Below are positions 26,185-36,972 of a stretch of 64,000 nt of DNA, piece after piece. The DNA is from Planctomycetales bacterium 71-10 (lineage in GTDB: Bacteria > Planctomycetota > Planctomycetia > Isosphaerales > Isosphaeraceae). The notes under the pieces were generated by a model, which searched no databases, was not told the origin of the DNA, and saw only the letters and a program-made list of their open reading frames with translations. The first letter of the stretch is position 1; every line of letters begins with the position of its first letter. The DNA is taken from NCBI GenBank assembly GCA_001898385.1, contig MKTT01000108.1, positions 79,815 through 143,814 on the forward strand, written 5' to 3'. The position numbers and the translations under genes are program-made.

Positions 26185-26586
26185 TTCGGCAGACCTCGTG
26201 TAATACCGCTGGGACGCGGGCTCGGCGACGGGGGATCGGCCCACGCCCGGACCGGCCGGCGTCGGGCCTTCGAGGCCCGCGGCGTCGGCCGTGGTTCGGG
26301 GCGAGGAGGCTTCGGCTGGCGGGCGCGGGGAGCGATCGATCCGCGCCCTGAAGGGGCTCGCCGCCGTCAACTCATCTCGTCTGGTTCCCGGAACTTCCAA
26401 CGACGGAGCCCGGATTTCAACCTACCCCGCCCCCCGACCCCTGTCAAGTCGCCGCCCGCGCCCACGCGGCCTGGGCGAGGTCGGGTTGAGCCGGGCCGCC
26501 GCCGGCCCTAGAATCTAAGTCGCCACGTCGCCGAGTCACCCCCGCCCCCGCACCCGCGGAGGCGTCCCGACCCCGGACCCGCTCCC
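26185..26586. other. Intergenic region between divergent HEAT-like and MBL-fold genes
   Basis: 402 GC-rich bases separating two divergent genes, so promoters in both directions are expected. No recognisable sigma-70-like boxes, hairpins or repeats could be picked out. Apparent open frames across it are extensions of neighbours with poor composition. Confidence 0.35.
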
Positions 26587-27369
<783 letters not shown>

Positions 27370-27390
27370 CCGCGGGCGTCGACGCCGGGC

Positions 27391-28149
27391 TCAGGCCCGG
27401 TCGGTCGCCGCCGCCACGCCCGCGCAGCAACCGACCGCGACGAACGCGACGGCGAGGAATCGCGCGGTCGCCGTCGCCGCGGTCGGGTCCGTGGTCCCGT
27501 CGACCGGCAGCAAGATGCCGCCGACGACCTGGTAGGCCAGCGCCCCGAGCAGCCCGCCGACCGCCCCGCCGATCGCCCAGCGCGCGCCACGGCCCGCCGG
27601 CCCCCCCGCGCCGAGCCCCAGCGCCGCGCCGGCCGCCGCGCCGATCGCCGCCGCGATGGCGGCGTGCAGGGCGAGCGCCGGGATCAGGTCGCTCTCGAAC
27701 GTCTCCACCTTCTTCGTGTAGTACGAGACCGACGGGTAGGTGACCGCCCCGGCCGCGAGCCCGCCCAGGACGGCCCCGGCGACGGCCCCGCGGATCGAGG
27801 CGGATCGCGCCCGCCCGGCCAGGCCCCCCGCCGCGCCCAGGGCGAGCCCCAGCAGCGCCCCGAGGGCGATCCGGCCGCGGGTCGCCGTGACGACGGCGGC
27901 CGTCCGCTCGGTCGCCGGGCTGGTCCCCATGTGCTTCGTCCCCATGGTGACCATGGGGACCTGCCTCGCCGGCACGCGCACGATCCCCGTCTCGCCGATC
28001 GCCCAGGCGAGGACGGCGACGACGAGGCCCGCCGCGATCACGATGGGGCGGAGCCTGCCTCGCGGGCCTTCGGGGGGCCGGGCCGGCGGGGGGAGTGTGG
28101 TGGGGGTCGCATCGAGTTCGCCGTTCGGGAGTTCCATTCTGGGACCCAT
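27391..28149 (-). CDS. Hypothetical Gly/Ala-rich membrane protein
   Basis: 252 residues. About five to six hydrophobic segments: one near residues 33-52, then Gly/Ala-rich pairs (LGALLGLALGAAGGLAG, GAVAGAVLGGLAAGAV, AIAAAIGAAAGAALGLGAG) and two at the C-terminus. The repeated Gly zippers resemble membrane-insertion or channel-like modules but no family is recognised. A 10-base-arm palindrome (27938-27960) lies inside the coding sequence and encodes part of a loop (PMVTMGT). Alternative start at 28134 (MELPNGE). Confidence 0.6.
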   Translation of the reverse strand: MGPRMELPNGELDATPTTLPPPARPPEGPRGRLRPIVIAAGLVVAVLAWAIGETGIVRVPARQVPMVTMGTKHMGTSPATERTAAVVTATRGRIALGALLGLALGAAGGLAGRARSASIRGAVAGAVLGGLAAGAVTYPSVSYYTKKVETFESDLIPALALHAAIAAAIGAAAGAALGLGAGGPAGRGARWAIGGAVGGLLGALAYQVVGGILLPVDGTTDPTAATATARFLAVAFVAVGCCAGVAAATDRA

Positions 28150-28187
28150 CGTTAAGAGGAACGGGGCGGGCGCGGCGTCGGGTCGGT

Positions 28188-31163
28188 TCAGCGACCCCAG
28201 GGGCCGGGCAAGGGGGAGGGCGCGGGGTCGCCTTCGCGGAGGTGGTATCCCCGGCGGGCGTCCAGGCCGCCGTAGCGGTCGATGCGTCCGGAAGGCCAGC
28301 GGACTTCGACCTCATCGACGCGCTCCGCGGCGCCGACGCCGAAGCGGAGGCGGGGATCGGACGCCGAGACGAAGCTCCCGCCCCCCGTCCGCCAGGCGCG
28401 GAGGCGACGCCCGCCCACCGTGACGGTCGCGACGGCCCCGACGGCGTCGCGGTTGGACGCGGTCCCCTCCAGCGCCAGCGTCAGCGACCCGCCCCGCTCG
28501 CCCCGGTTGTGGAAGTAGCCGAGCGGCGACTTCTGGGGCAGGACGACGAGGTCGGCGCGGCCGTCGTTGTCGAGGTCGCCGGTCGCGAGCCCGCGCGAGA
28601 TGCGGGGGACCGTCCAGGGCTCCCCGGCCGCCTGAGTGGCCTCCACGAGACGGCCGTCGGGGCCCTGGATCATCAGCAGGGTCGGCATGTCGTAGGGATA
28701 GTCCGGCCGGTCGTCGTTGACGTGGCCGTTCGCGGCGGCGAGGTCGAGGCGGCCGTCGTTGTCGGCGTCGAGGAGGCAGAGGCCGAAGCCCAGGAGGAAG
28801 CGGGTCGGCCCGGACAGGTTGATGGCGGCCCCCTGGTCGGCGAAGGCCCCGCCGCCCAGATTGCGGAAGTAGGTCGTCGACTCGCCGTAGAAATTGGTCA
28901 CGAAGAGGTCGGGTCGGCCGTCGCCGTCGATGTCGCCGCAGGCGGTCCCCATGCCGGCCTGGTAGGCCCCGCCGGCGTTGCAGGCGACGCCGGCGATCAG
29001 GGCCGTCTCCTCGAACTTCATCCCGCCCAGGTTGCGCCAGAGGAAGTTGGCCGTGGTGTCGTTGGCGACGAAGAGGTCGACGAGGCCGTCGTCGTCCACG
29101 TCGGCCGCGACGACGCCCAGCCCGCGACCCTCGGACTCCACGATCCCGGCCTCGGCGCTGACGTCGACGAACCGGCCGCCGTCGTTGCGGAACAGGTGGT
29201 CCGGGAGCGCGGAGAAGGCGCGGGGGGTGCAATAGTTGTAACGCTGGCCGGGCTCGGAGAGGGTGTCGGACTTGGAGACGGTGACGCGGGGGCACAGCGT
29301 CGGGTTCTCGGCGTCCCAGGCGAGGTAGTGGGCGACGTAGAGGTCGAGGTCGCCGTCGTTGTCGAGGTCGGCGAAGGCGGCCGAGGTCGGCCAGTCGCGG
29401 TCGCCGTCGAGGCCGTAGGCGGCGGTGACGTCCTCGAAGGTCCCGTCGCCGCGGTTGCGGTAGAGGGCGTACGACCGCCATCGGGTGATGAACAGGTCGG
29501 GGCGGCCGTCGCCGTCGACGTCCCCCACGGCGACGCCATGGCCGTAGCCGCGCGGCATGGCGGCGATCCCCGAGCGCTCGGTGACGTCCTCGAAGGTCCC
29601 GTCGCCGCGGTTGCGGAACAGGCGGTCGCCGTCGTGCGGATGCGACGGGACGGGGGGGAACGTCCCGCCCTGCACGGCGTAGACGTCGATCCAGCCGTCG
29701 CCGTCGTAGTCGAGCAGGCCGACGCCGCCGGCCGTCGTCTCGGGGAGCTGCCGGCGCGGCGATCGGCCGTTGTCGTACTCGAATCGGAGGCCGACGGCCT
29801 CGGCGTCGTCGCGGAAGCTCGGGGGCGGGCCCATGCGCGACGCGTCCCAGGCGGACGAGGCGTTCGCGTCGGCGGACCCCGCGACCCGGACGAGGCCCGT
29901 ACCGGCGCCGCCCGAGGCGAGCGACTCGGCGAGCGTCCCCGCGGGGGGGGCCTTCGGGGCCGGCGGCTTGCGGCCGAGGACGGCCAGCGCGCGGGCGGGG
30001 GCGGGATCGGTCGGGACGTAGGCCTCGCGGAGCACCCACCAGCCGCGGGCCTCGAACGTCCGGCCGAGCGTCTGCGCGAGGCCGGCCAGCTCGGCGAACT
30101 TGTCGGGCGAGATGGTCTCGTCCAGGATGAGCCGGTAGCGATCCTTGGCGGCGTCGCAGGCCGCCTTCCGCCGACGAAGCTCGCGGGCGCGCTCCGGCTG
30201 GCCCGCCTCGGCCGCGATCACGGCCAGGCGATCGAGGGCGGGGAGGTCGCCGGGGGCCTCCTCGATCAGGCGCTCCAGCGCCGCCCGCTCGGCCGCGGGA
30301 TCGCCGCCGCGGCGGGCCAGCCAGGCCCGGAGGTCCAGCCGCGCGGCCTCGGTGAAGAGGAACGCCGGGAGGTGCGGCAGGCAGGCCCGGGCGGCTTCCA
30401 GGTCGTCGTTCGCGCGGGCCAGCTCGAGCCTGGCTCGCCAGGCGGCCGGGTCTTCCGGGCGGGCCTCCAGGCAACGCTTGAGGATGGCCTCGGCGTCGGC
30501 GACCCGGCCGGTCTGGGCGGCGACGGACGCCTGGGCCAGCCAGACGCGGTCGTCGTCCGGGGCCAGGCCGGTCGCGTGATCGACCTCCGACCGGACGACG
30601 TCGATCAGGGTCGCGGCGTTCTCGGCCTTCCAGTGGTCGCGCAGGTCGCCGACCGGGTCGGTCGTCTGCCGCCAGGCGTCCTCGATGAGCCGGCCGACCT
30701 CGGCCCGTCGCCCCTGCCAGAAATAAAGCTCCGCGAGCGTGCGGCGCACCTCGTCGCGGTCGGCACCCGCGGGGGTGGACTTCAGGAGCGATTCAAGGAT
30801 GGCCTCGGCCTCGCCGAACCGCCCCAGGTCGCCGACGAGCGTCCGCGCGCGGGCCAGGCCGATCCGGGCGGCCCAGGCCGCATCGGGGGGCGTGGCCGTC
30901 CAGGTCTCCAGGGCCTCGCGGACGTCCCCCTCGGCGTGCTCGCAGACGCCGAGGCGGTAGCCGACCTCGGCGTCTGCCGGCCGGGCGGAATGCAGGCCGG
31001 CCAGGAGGCGGCGGGCCTCCGGAAAGCGGCGCTCGTCCATGAGTTCGCGGGCCCGGCCCAGGGAGGCCGCGAATCGCCTCTCGTTGAACGCCCAGGCCCC
31101 GAATGCGGAGGCCGTCAGGGCCGCGAGGGCCAGCCAGGCGACCCATCGCCGGGTCCATGCCAT
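28188..31163 (-). CDS. TPR + FG-GAP/VCBS repeat + ASPIC/UnbV domain protein
   Basis: About 991 residues. An N-terminal membrane anchor or signal (WVAWLALAALTASAFGAW) is followed by about 400 residues of helical TPR-like repeats, then FG-GAP/VCBS beta-propeller blades with Ca2+-loop signatures (LDYDGDGWIDVY, GDVDGDGRPDLF, ADLDNDGDLDLY, ADVDDDGLVDLF, GDIDGDGRPDLF), and a C-terminal ASPIC/UnbV module (VEVRWPSGRIDRY). The ATG at 31163 is chosen for its 8-base spacing from GGAGG. This family is widespread in planctomycetes; it is probably an extracytoplasmic protein-protein or surface-binding factor. Role unproven. Confidence 0.88.
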   Translation of the reverse strand: MAWTRRWVAWLALAALTASAFGAWAFNERRFAASLGRARELMDERRFPEARRLLAGLHSARPADAEVGYRLGVCEHAEGDVREALETWTATPPDAAWAARIGLARARTLVGDLGRFGEAEAILESLLKSTPAGADRDEVRRTLAELYFWQGRRAEVGRLIEDAWRQTTDPVGDLRDHWKAENAATLIDVVRSEVDHATGLAPDDDRVWLAQASVAAQTGRVADAEAILKRCLEARPEDPAAWRARLELARANDDLEAARACLPHLPAFLFTEAARLDLRAWLARRGGDPAAERAALERLIEEAPGDLPALDRLAVIAAEAGQPERARELRRRKAACDAAKDRYRLILDETISPDKFAELAGLAQTLGRTFEARGWWVLREAYVPTDPAPARALAVLGRKPPAPKAPPAGTLAESLASGGAGTGLVRVAGSADANASSAWDASRMGPPPSFRDDAEAVGLRFEYDNGRSPRRQLPETTAGGVGLLDYDGDGWIDVYAVQGGTFPPVPSHPHDGDRLFRNRGDGTFEDVTERSGIAAMPRGYGHGVAVGDVDGDGRPDLFITRWRSYALYRNRGDGTFEDVTAAYGLDGDRDWPTSAAFADLDNDGDLDLYVAHYLAWDAENPTLCPRVTVSKSDTLSEPGQRYNYCTPRAFSALPDHLFRNDGGRFVDVSAEAGIVESEGRGLGVVAADVDDDGLVDLFVANDTTANFLWRNLGGMKFEETALIAGVACNAGGAYQAGMGTACGDIDGDGRPDLFVTNFYGESTTYFRNLGGGAFADQGAAINLSGPTRFLLGFGLCLLDADNDGRLDLAAANGHVNDDRPDYPYDMPTLLMIQGPDGRLVEATQAAGEPWTVPRISRGLATGDLDNDGRADLVVLPQKSPLGYFHNRGERGGSLTLALEGTASNRDAVGAVATVTVGGRRLRAWRTGGGSFVSASDPRLRFGVGAAERVDEVEVRWPSGRIDRYGGLDARRGYHLREGDPAPSPLPGPWGR

Positions 31164-31278
31164 GTCCATCACCTCCCAGGGGCTCGCCGGGCGATGGCCG
31201 TCGTCTCGGCTCGTCGCGCCGCGGCGTCGGGGGCCGGTTTCGGGCCGGCCCCCGAATTCGACGACGTGGGCCGGCCGG

Positions 31279-31524
31279 TCACTCGGTCGGCGGTGCCGCG
31301 TCGGGCGCGGGCGTCGGCTCGGCCGCGGCCTTCGCCTTGGCCGACTTCTGGCTCTTCTTGTCCATGCCGGTGTTGGCGGCCCGCATCATGTCCGCGGTCT
31401 TCTTGGTGAAGTCCTCGTTGACGGCCTCCGGCGGCGTGGAAGCGTTAGGCTGGTCCTCGCCGTCGCAGCCGACGGCGAAGAAGGAGATCGCGCCGCAGAG
31501 CATCAGGCTTCCGAATCGTCGCAT
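31279..31524 (-). CDS. Small lipoprotein paired with DUF1559 gene (cassette 1)
   Basis: 81 residues. Signal peptide with lipobox FFAVGC (Cys about residue 20) followed by a short, charged, Pro/Ala-rich mature peptide containing KKSQKSAKAKAAAE. It lies 89 bases downstream of the DUF1559 gene on the same strand. A comparable small lipoprotein with a C-D-G start to the mature peptide (CDGEDQ here, CDGADQ at 40881-41099) accompanies the second DUF1559 gene, which suggests a conserved cassette. Function unknown. Confidence 0.75.
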   Translation of the reverse strand: MRRFGSLMLCGAISFFAVGCDGEDQPNASTPPEAVNEDFTKKTADMMRAANTGMDKKSQKSAKAKAAAEPTPAPDAAPPTE

Positions 31525-31612
31525 GCTCGTCAGGTCCTTTCCATAGATCAGGCCCCGCCGCCCGGCCGCTCGCGGGCCGGACGGCTAGGGTCATAGCGGA
31601 AGGGGGAGGAGG

Positions 31613-32719
31613 TCAGAAGGCGTCGGAGCCGACGACCTCGCCGCCGTTGCGTGTGCCGATCGCCCACCAGGTCTGGGGGGCGATGGTGTCCTTGATGAAC
31701 TTCACGGAGCCGTCGATCATCACGACGTTGACGCCGCCCGAGTGGTTGCTCGTGGCCGTGATCGCGTCGTTGAAGCCGCCCGGGGCGCCGCCCCAGGAAT
31801 TGGCCGCCACGCAGGACAGCCCGTTCGGCGTCATGAGGTGCCCGTAGGAGTTGAAATGCAGCGTGCCGGCGTGGCTGCCGGTCCAGCAGGCGCCCGACCA
31901 CTGGGTGGGGTTGGTCGGCGCGGTGGTCGACGGCATCGACTTGCAGGCGTTCAGGAAGGCCAGGGCGTCGGCCGTACCGGTCGCGGTATCCCAGTTCAGG
32001 CTGTTCGAAAGCTGGAATGAGACCCGCTTGCCATTCTGCGACCCCGGGAGGGCCGAAGCGACGAAACCGTTCAGGCCGATCAGCTTCTCGCTGATCATCG
32101 CCGTGTTGCTCGTCCCGTCGGTCACGGCCTCGAAGCCGAACGTCATGCAGCCGGGGGTCTGCACCGCGTTGGTGTAGCCGGGACGGTCGCCCGGGTCGCT
32201 GCGGAACGGCACGAAGGCGCCGCTCCAGGAGTTGATCGAGGCCGGGCCGCCGAAGCTGGCGTGATAGTTCGTGAACGCCGAAGCCACCCACGGCCCGGTC
32301 TTGAGGCTCTCGGAAGGGCAGACGAAGGAGTTGACCTTCGTCGAGCTGAGGGTGTTGACGTTCGGCCCCGCATATGCGCCGAACGAGAAATTCGCGGAGT
32401 TGTAGAGGGCCTGCTGCTCCATGTAGCCGAGCAGGTGCACCATCCAGCCCAGCGGCCAGGGCCCGCCGTCCTCGCTCGGCCCGTTGGGAGCCGTGCCGAA
32501 GTTCCCGAACAGCGGCGGCAGGGAATTGATGGACGAGTGGTAGTTGTGGACGGCCAGGCCCAACTGCTTCAGGTTGTTGATGCACTGCGACCGGCGGGCC
32601 GCCTCGCGCGCCGCCTGGACGGCCGGCAGCAGCAGGGCGATCAGCACGGCGATGATGGCGATCACCACCAGCAGCTCGATCAGCGTGAAGGCCGATCGGC
32701 GAGCGAAACGTGTTTGCAT
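31613..32719 (-). CDS. DUF1559 prepilin-like protein (cassette 1)
   Basis: 368 residues. It begins with a type IV prepilin-like N-terminus (RRSAFTLIELLVVIAIIAVL, processed after the residue before FTLIE), followed by LLPAVQAAREAARRSQCINN, the DUF1559 consensus. The C-terminus has the H-X9-DG motif in HSGGVNVVMIDGSVKFIK. The ATG at 32719 is fixed by GGAAGGAG. DUF1559 proteins are a large planctomycete-expanded family, thought to be pseudopilin-like envelope proteins. The adjacent small lipoprotein gene is probably co-transcribed. Confidence 0.95.
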   Translation of the reverse strand: MQTRFARRSAFTLIELLVVIAIIAVLIALLLPAVQAAREAARRSQCINNLKQLGLAVHNYHSSINSLPPLFGNFGTAPNGPSEDGGPWPLGWMVHLLGYMEQQALYNSANFSFGAYAGPNVNTLSSTKVNSFVCPSESLKTGPWVASAFTNYHASFGGPASINSWSGAFVPFRSDPGDRPGYTNAVQTPGCMTFGFEAVTDGTSNTAMISEKLIGLNGFVASALPGSQNGKRVSFQLSNSLNWDTATGTADALAFLNACKSMPSTTAPTNPTQWSGACWTGSHAGTLHFNSYGHLMTPNGLSCVAANSWGGAPGGFNDAITATSNHSGGVNVVMIDGSVKFIKDTIAPQTWWAIGTRNGGEVVGSDAF

Positions 32720-33255
32720 GAACTCACTCCTTCCGCCCACGGCGTTCCGGGGCGGGTCGTCTGGGATGACGGATTTGATGCACGACCGATGCGAAGGGCT
32801 TTGAACGTGTGCGCCACAGCGACCGACGGGGCGATTCAAGTCGCCCGGCCGGACCATCATCCATCGCGGTCTGCGGCCCCGAGGGGGACCGTCTCGAAAC
32901 TCGCGACAGACCGCTAGGGTTGCGACGCGGGTAAGAGAATAGATCGGCCACCCGGATCCGGCAACGAAAAAAACCTCCTGTTTTCCGGCCTCGGGCCGCA
33001 ACACTGCACCGATTCGAGCCGGACCTGAAAACATGCATGATTTCTGAATTCATTAGGATTTCGGCCCGTCTTCGCGGCCGGACGATCGCATCGCCGCAGG
33101 CCGGTTCTTTGATGCCATGGACTTGCGAAGATGAATCACGACGGGGATCGTCCCGGGCGAGGCCCGGGCATGGAGGTTGGCCGAGGTCGGCCGCGGTGTT
33201 AAACTCTTGTGGGATCGCCGCCGCCCCGCCCGCCGCCCCGCCCGGAGTCGATCTG
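32720..33255. other. Intergenic region between divergent DUF1559 and DUF1592 genes
   Basis: 536 bases between divergent genes. The centre (32935-33060) is noticeably AT-richer than surrounding DNA and includes an A7 run followed by CCTCCTGTTTTCC; this is the most likely position of the divergent promoters. No defined promoter boxes or RNA element could be assigned. Confidence 0.4.
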
Positions 33256-35592
33256 ATGCCGACAGGACCGTCGCGAGAATCCGCCGCACTCGTCGCGATC
33301 GCGTGCGGACTCGCCTGGCTCTCGCCCCTGCGCTCGTCCGCCGACGAGGGCGACGCCGCCGCGCCCGCCCGCGCCGTGGTCGAGAAATACTGCCTCTCGT
33401 GCCACAAGGGGGAGGAGGCGGACGGCGGGCTGGACCTGGTCAAGCTGATGGCCAAGGGTTCGCCGTCGTCGAACCGGAAGCCCTGGCGGCGCGTGAAGGA
33501 GAACGTCGAGGGGGGGACGATGCCGCCGGACGACCATCCCCAGCCGTCGGAGGCGGAGGCCGGGGCCCTGGCCGCCTGGATCGACGCCGAGGTCGAGAAG
33601 GCCGGCTGCGACGGCCCGGTCGATCCGGGCAAGGTGACGGTCCGCCGGCTCAACCGGGCCGAGTACGACAACACGGTCCGCGACCTGACGGGCGTCGACT
33701 TCCGCCCGGCCGACGACTTCCCCTCCGACGACGTGGGCTACGGCTTCGACAACATCGGCGACGTCCTCAGCCTGCCGCCGATCCTGATGGAGAAGTACCT
33801 CGCCGCCGCCGAGGCGATCGCATCGAGGGCGATCGACGTCGGCGGCGACGGGGAGCCCCCCGTCAAGGTCTATGAAGGCGACGACCTCGGGGCCGCGGGC
33901 GGCTCGCCCCACCACGACGACGGCCGCATGCTGTCCAGCGACGGCGAGGTCGCCGTGACCCACGACTTCCCCCGGGGGTCGGAGTACGTCGCCCGGATCG
34001 TCGCCTACGGCCAGCAGGCCGGGGACCAGCCGGCCCGCATGGAATTGAGGCTCGACGGTCGGCCGCTCCGCACCTTCGACGTCGCGGCGGTGGAGGGCGC
34101 CCCCGGGGTCTTCGAGCATCGTCTCCGGGCCCCCGCCGGTCGTCACCGACTTTCCGCCGCCTTCATCAACGACTACTGGGACCCGAACCACCCCGACCCG
34201 TCGCGGCGCGACCGCAACCTGATCGTCCGATCGATCGAGATCCAGGGCCCGTTCCGCGGCCCTGGCGACGAGCCGCCCCCGGGGCACGCCCTGATCCTCG
34301 TGAATCGGCCGACCAAGCCCGAGGAGTTCGGCGACTGCGCCGTGGCCGTCCTCGAACGTTTCCTCCGTCGCGCCTACCGTCGCCCGGTGACGGGCGGCGA
34401 GGTGGCCAAACTCGTCCGCCTGGCCGAGCTGGCCCGGGAGAACGACGAGAGCTTCGAGCGCGGGATCCAGCTCGCCGTGCAGGCCGTCCTGGCGTCGCCC
34501 CAGTTCCTCTACCGGGTGGAACTGTACCGGCCGAAGCGGGATCGGAAGGGGAAGGTCATCGACCAGCCCAACGGCGTCCCGCTGAGCCACGACGAGGTCG
34601 CCTCCCGGCTCTCCTACTTCCTGTGGTCCAGCATGCCCGACGACGAGCTGTTCCGGCTCGCGGACGAGCAGAAGCTGCACGACCCGGCCGTGCTGGAGGG
34701 TCAGGTCCGCCGGATGCTCCGCGACCCGAAGTCCGAGGCGTTCGTGGCGAACTTCGCCGGCCAGTGGCTCCAGCTCCGCAACCTCGACGCCGCCTCGCCG
34801 GATCCCGAGCAGTTCCGGGCGTTCGACGAGCCGCTGCGGGTCGCGATGAAGCGCGAGAGCGAGCTGTTCTTCGCCGCGATCCTCCGCGAGGACCGCAGCC
34901 TGATCGATTTCATCGACGCCGACTACACCTTCCTCAACGAACGGCTGGCGAGGCACTACGGCGTGCCGGGCGTGAGCGGCGAGGAATTCCGCGAGGTCAA
35001 GCTCCCCACCCGCGAGCGCGGCGGGCTCATCACGCAGGCGAGCGTCCTGACCGTGACCTCCAACCCCTCGCGGACTTCGCCCGTGAAGCGCGGGAAGTGG
35101 GTGCTGGAGCAGATCCTCGGCAGCCCCCCTCCCCCGCCGCCCCCCGACGTCCCGGCGCTGGCCGACGACTCCAAGGGCCCGCTCGTCGGCACGCTGCGCC
35201 AGCGCACGGAGCAGCATCGGGCCAACCCGAGCTGCGCGTCGTGCCACGCGCGTCTCGACCCGCCCGGGTTCGGCCTGGAGAACTACGACGCGATCGGGGC
35301 CTGGCGCGAGCGGGACGGCGGGCTCGAAATCGACGCCTCTTCAGAAATGCCGACCGGCGAGAAGTTCCGCGGGCCGGCCGAATTGAAGGCGGTGCTCCGG
35401 AGCCGGAAGCCCGAGTTCGCCCGGACCCTGGCCGAGAAGCTCTTGACCTACGCCCTGGGCCGCGGCCTGGAAGAGTCCGACGCCTGCGCCGTCGACAAGA
35501 TCACCAAGGCCACGGCCGACGACGGCGACCGCCTCTCGCGGATCGTCCTGGAGATCGTCAAGAGCGACCCGTTCCTGCGCCGCAAGGGCTGA
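33256..35592 (+). CDS. DUF1592-type planctomycete c-type cytochrome protein
   Basis: 778 residues. Signal peptide (ATG at 33256), then a heme motif CLSCH near residue 45, the DUF1587 segment (RRLNRAEYDNTVRDLTGVDF), DUF1595/DUF1592 regions (FLRRAYRRPVTGGEVAKLVR; LSYFLWSSMPDDELF), DUF1588 (TSNPSRTSPVKRGKWVLEQI, followed by a Pro run) and a second heme motif CASCH in the C-terminal DUF1585 region. The family is common in planctomycetes and nearly always next to a DUF1552 gene, as here (39 bases downstream). Probably an exported multi-domain cytochrome; substrate unknown. Confidence 0.92.
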   Translation: MPTGPSRESAALVAIACGLAWLSPLRSSADEGDAAAPARAVVEKYCLSCHKGEEADGGLDLVKLMAKGSPSSNRKPWRRVKENVEGGTMPPDDHPQPSEAEAGALAAWIDAEVEKAGCDGPVDPGKVTVRRLNRAEYDNTVRDLTGVDFRPADDFPSDDVGYGFDNIGDVLSLPPILMEKYLAAAEAIASRAIDVGGDGEPPVKVYEGDDLGAAGGSPHHDDGRMLSSDGEVAVTHDFPRGSEYVARIVAYGQQAGDQPARMELRLDGRPLRTFDVAAVEGAPGVFEHRLRAPAGRHRLSAAFINDYWDPNHPDPSRRDRNLIVRSIEIQGPFRGPGDEPPPGHALILVNRPTKPEEFGDCAVAVLERFLRRAYRRPVTGGEVAKLVRLAELARENDESFERGIQLAVQAVLASPQFLYRVELYRPKRDRKGKVIDQPNGVPLSHDEVASRLSYFLWSSMPDDELFRLADEQKLHDPAVLEGQVRRMLRDPKSEAFVANFAGQWLQLRNLDAASPDPEQFRAFDEPLRVAMKRESELFFAAILREDRSLIDFIDADYTFLNERLARHYGVPGVSGEEFREVKLPTRERGGLITQASVLTVTSNPSRTSPVKRGKWVLEQILGSPPPPPPPDVPALADDSKGPLVGTLRQRTEQHRANPSCASCHARLDPPGFGLENYDAIGAWRERDGGLEIDASSEMPTGEKFRGPAELKAVLRSRKPEFARTLAEKLLTYALGRGLEESDACAVDKITKATADDGDRLSRIVLEIVKSDPFLRRKG

Positions 35593-35631
35593 TCCGACCC
35601 GACCCACCCCCTCCCCTCGAAGGAGCCAGAC

Positions 35632-36963
35632 ATGAGCCGACCGAAGATCTCCCGCCGGGCCCTGCTCTGCGGCGCCGGCGCGGCCGTCGCCCTCCCCTGG
35701 ATGGAGGCGATGGCGGTCGCGCGCGGCCCGAGCCCCGAGGGCCCGCGCCGGATGGCCTTCTTCTACGTCCCCAACGGCGTCCACATGAAGGACTGGAGGC
35801 CGGAGAAGGAGGGCCGCGACTTCGACCTCCCCTGGATCCTGGAGCCCCTGGCCCCCGTCAAGGGCGAGCTGCTGGTCCTCTCCAACCTGGCCCAGGACAA
35901 CGCCCGCGCCCACGGCGACGGCCCGGGCGACCACGCGCGGTCCCTCTCGTGCTTCCTGACCGGCGTCCACCCGCGGAAGACCGACGGCGCCAACATCGAG
36001 GCCGGCGTCTCGGTCGACCAGGTGGCGGCGCGGCACCTGGGAGCGGCCACGCGCATCCCGTCGCTGGAGCTGGGCGTCGAGCGCGGCGGGCAGTCGGGCA
36101 ACTGCGATTCGGGCTATAGCTGCGCGTACTCGTCCAACATCTCCTGGCGCACGCCGACCACGCCGTCGGCCAAAGAGATCAACCCCCGGCTGGTCTTCGA
36201 CCGCCTCTTCGGCGGCCTGTCCGCGACCGGGTCGGCCGACGAGCGTCGCCGCCGCAGCCTTTACGAGCGGAGCATCCTCGACTTCGTCCTGGAGGACGCC
36301 CAGTCGTTGCGCAACCGGATCGGCCAGAGCGACCGTCGCAAGCTCGACGAGTACCTGACCGCCGTCCGCGAGATCGAGAACCGCGTCGCCCGCGCCGACG
36401 AGGACGCTCCGCGCACGGCCGACGTCGCGACCCCCCGGCCTTCGGGCGTCCCGAAGGACTACGCCGAGCACGTCCGGCTGATGTTCGACCTGCTGGTCCT
36501 GGCCTTCCAGACCGACACCACCCGGATCGCGACGTTCATGTTCGCGAACGAGGGGAGCACACGCCCCTACCCGTTCCTCGACGTCCCCGAGGGCCACCAC
36601 GACCTCTCGCACCACGGCGGCGACCCGAACAAGCACGAGAAGATCCGGAAGATCAACCGCTTCCACGTCGAGGAATTCGCCCGCATGCTCAGGCTGCTCA
36701 AGGAGAGCAAGGAGGGCGAGCGCTCGATCCTCGACAACTCGATGATCGTCTACGGCAGCGGCATCTCCGACGGCGACCGCCACAACCACGACGACCTGCC
36801 CGTCCTGATGGTCGGCAAGGGGGGCGGATCGATCGAGACCGGGCGACACGTCGCCTGCTCGCCGCAGCCGCTGAACAACCTGTACCTCTCGATGCTCGAC
36901 CGCATGGACGTCCCGTGCGACCGCCTGGGCGACAGCACCGGGAGGCTTGAGAAGCTCTCCTGA
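35632..36963 (+). CDS. DUF1552 domain-containing protein, Tat-exported
   Basis: 443 residues. The N-terminus MSRPKISRRALLCGAGAAVA carries the twin-arginine signal SRRALL. The body matches DUF1552: MAFFYVPNGVHMKDWRP, then SCFLTGVHPRKT and GGQSGNCDSGYSCAYSSNIS, with the C-terminal YGSGISDGDRHNHDDLPVLM. It is related to alkaline-phosphatase-like/DUF1501 folds. It is the standard partner of DUF1592 cytochromes, and the two are likely one operon; start preceded by GAAGGAG. Function unproven. Confidence 0.92.
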   Translation: MSRPKISRRALLCGAGAAVALPWMEAMAVARGPSPEGPRRMAFFYVPNGVHMKDWRPEKEGRDFDLPWILEPLAPVKGELLVLSNLAQDNARAHGDGPGDHARSLSCFLTGVHPRKTDGANIEAGVSVDQVAARHLGAATRIPSLELGVERGGQSGNCDSGYSCAYSSNISWRTPTTPSAKEINPRLVFDRLFGGLSATGSADERRRRSLYERSILDFVLEDAQSLRNRIGQSDRRKLDEYLTAVREIENRVARADEDAPRTADVATPRPSGVPKDYAEHVRLMFDLLVLAFQTDTTRIATFMFANEGSTRPYPFLDVPEGHHDLSHHGGDPNKHEKIRKINRFHVEEFARMLRLLKESKEGERSILDNSMIVYGSGISDGDRHNHDDLPVLMVGKGGGSIETGRHVACSPQPLNNLYLSMLDRMDVPCDRLGDSTGRLEKLS

Positions 36964-36972
36964 TCCCGCCCA

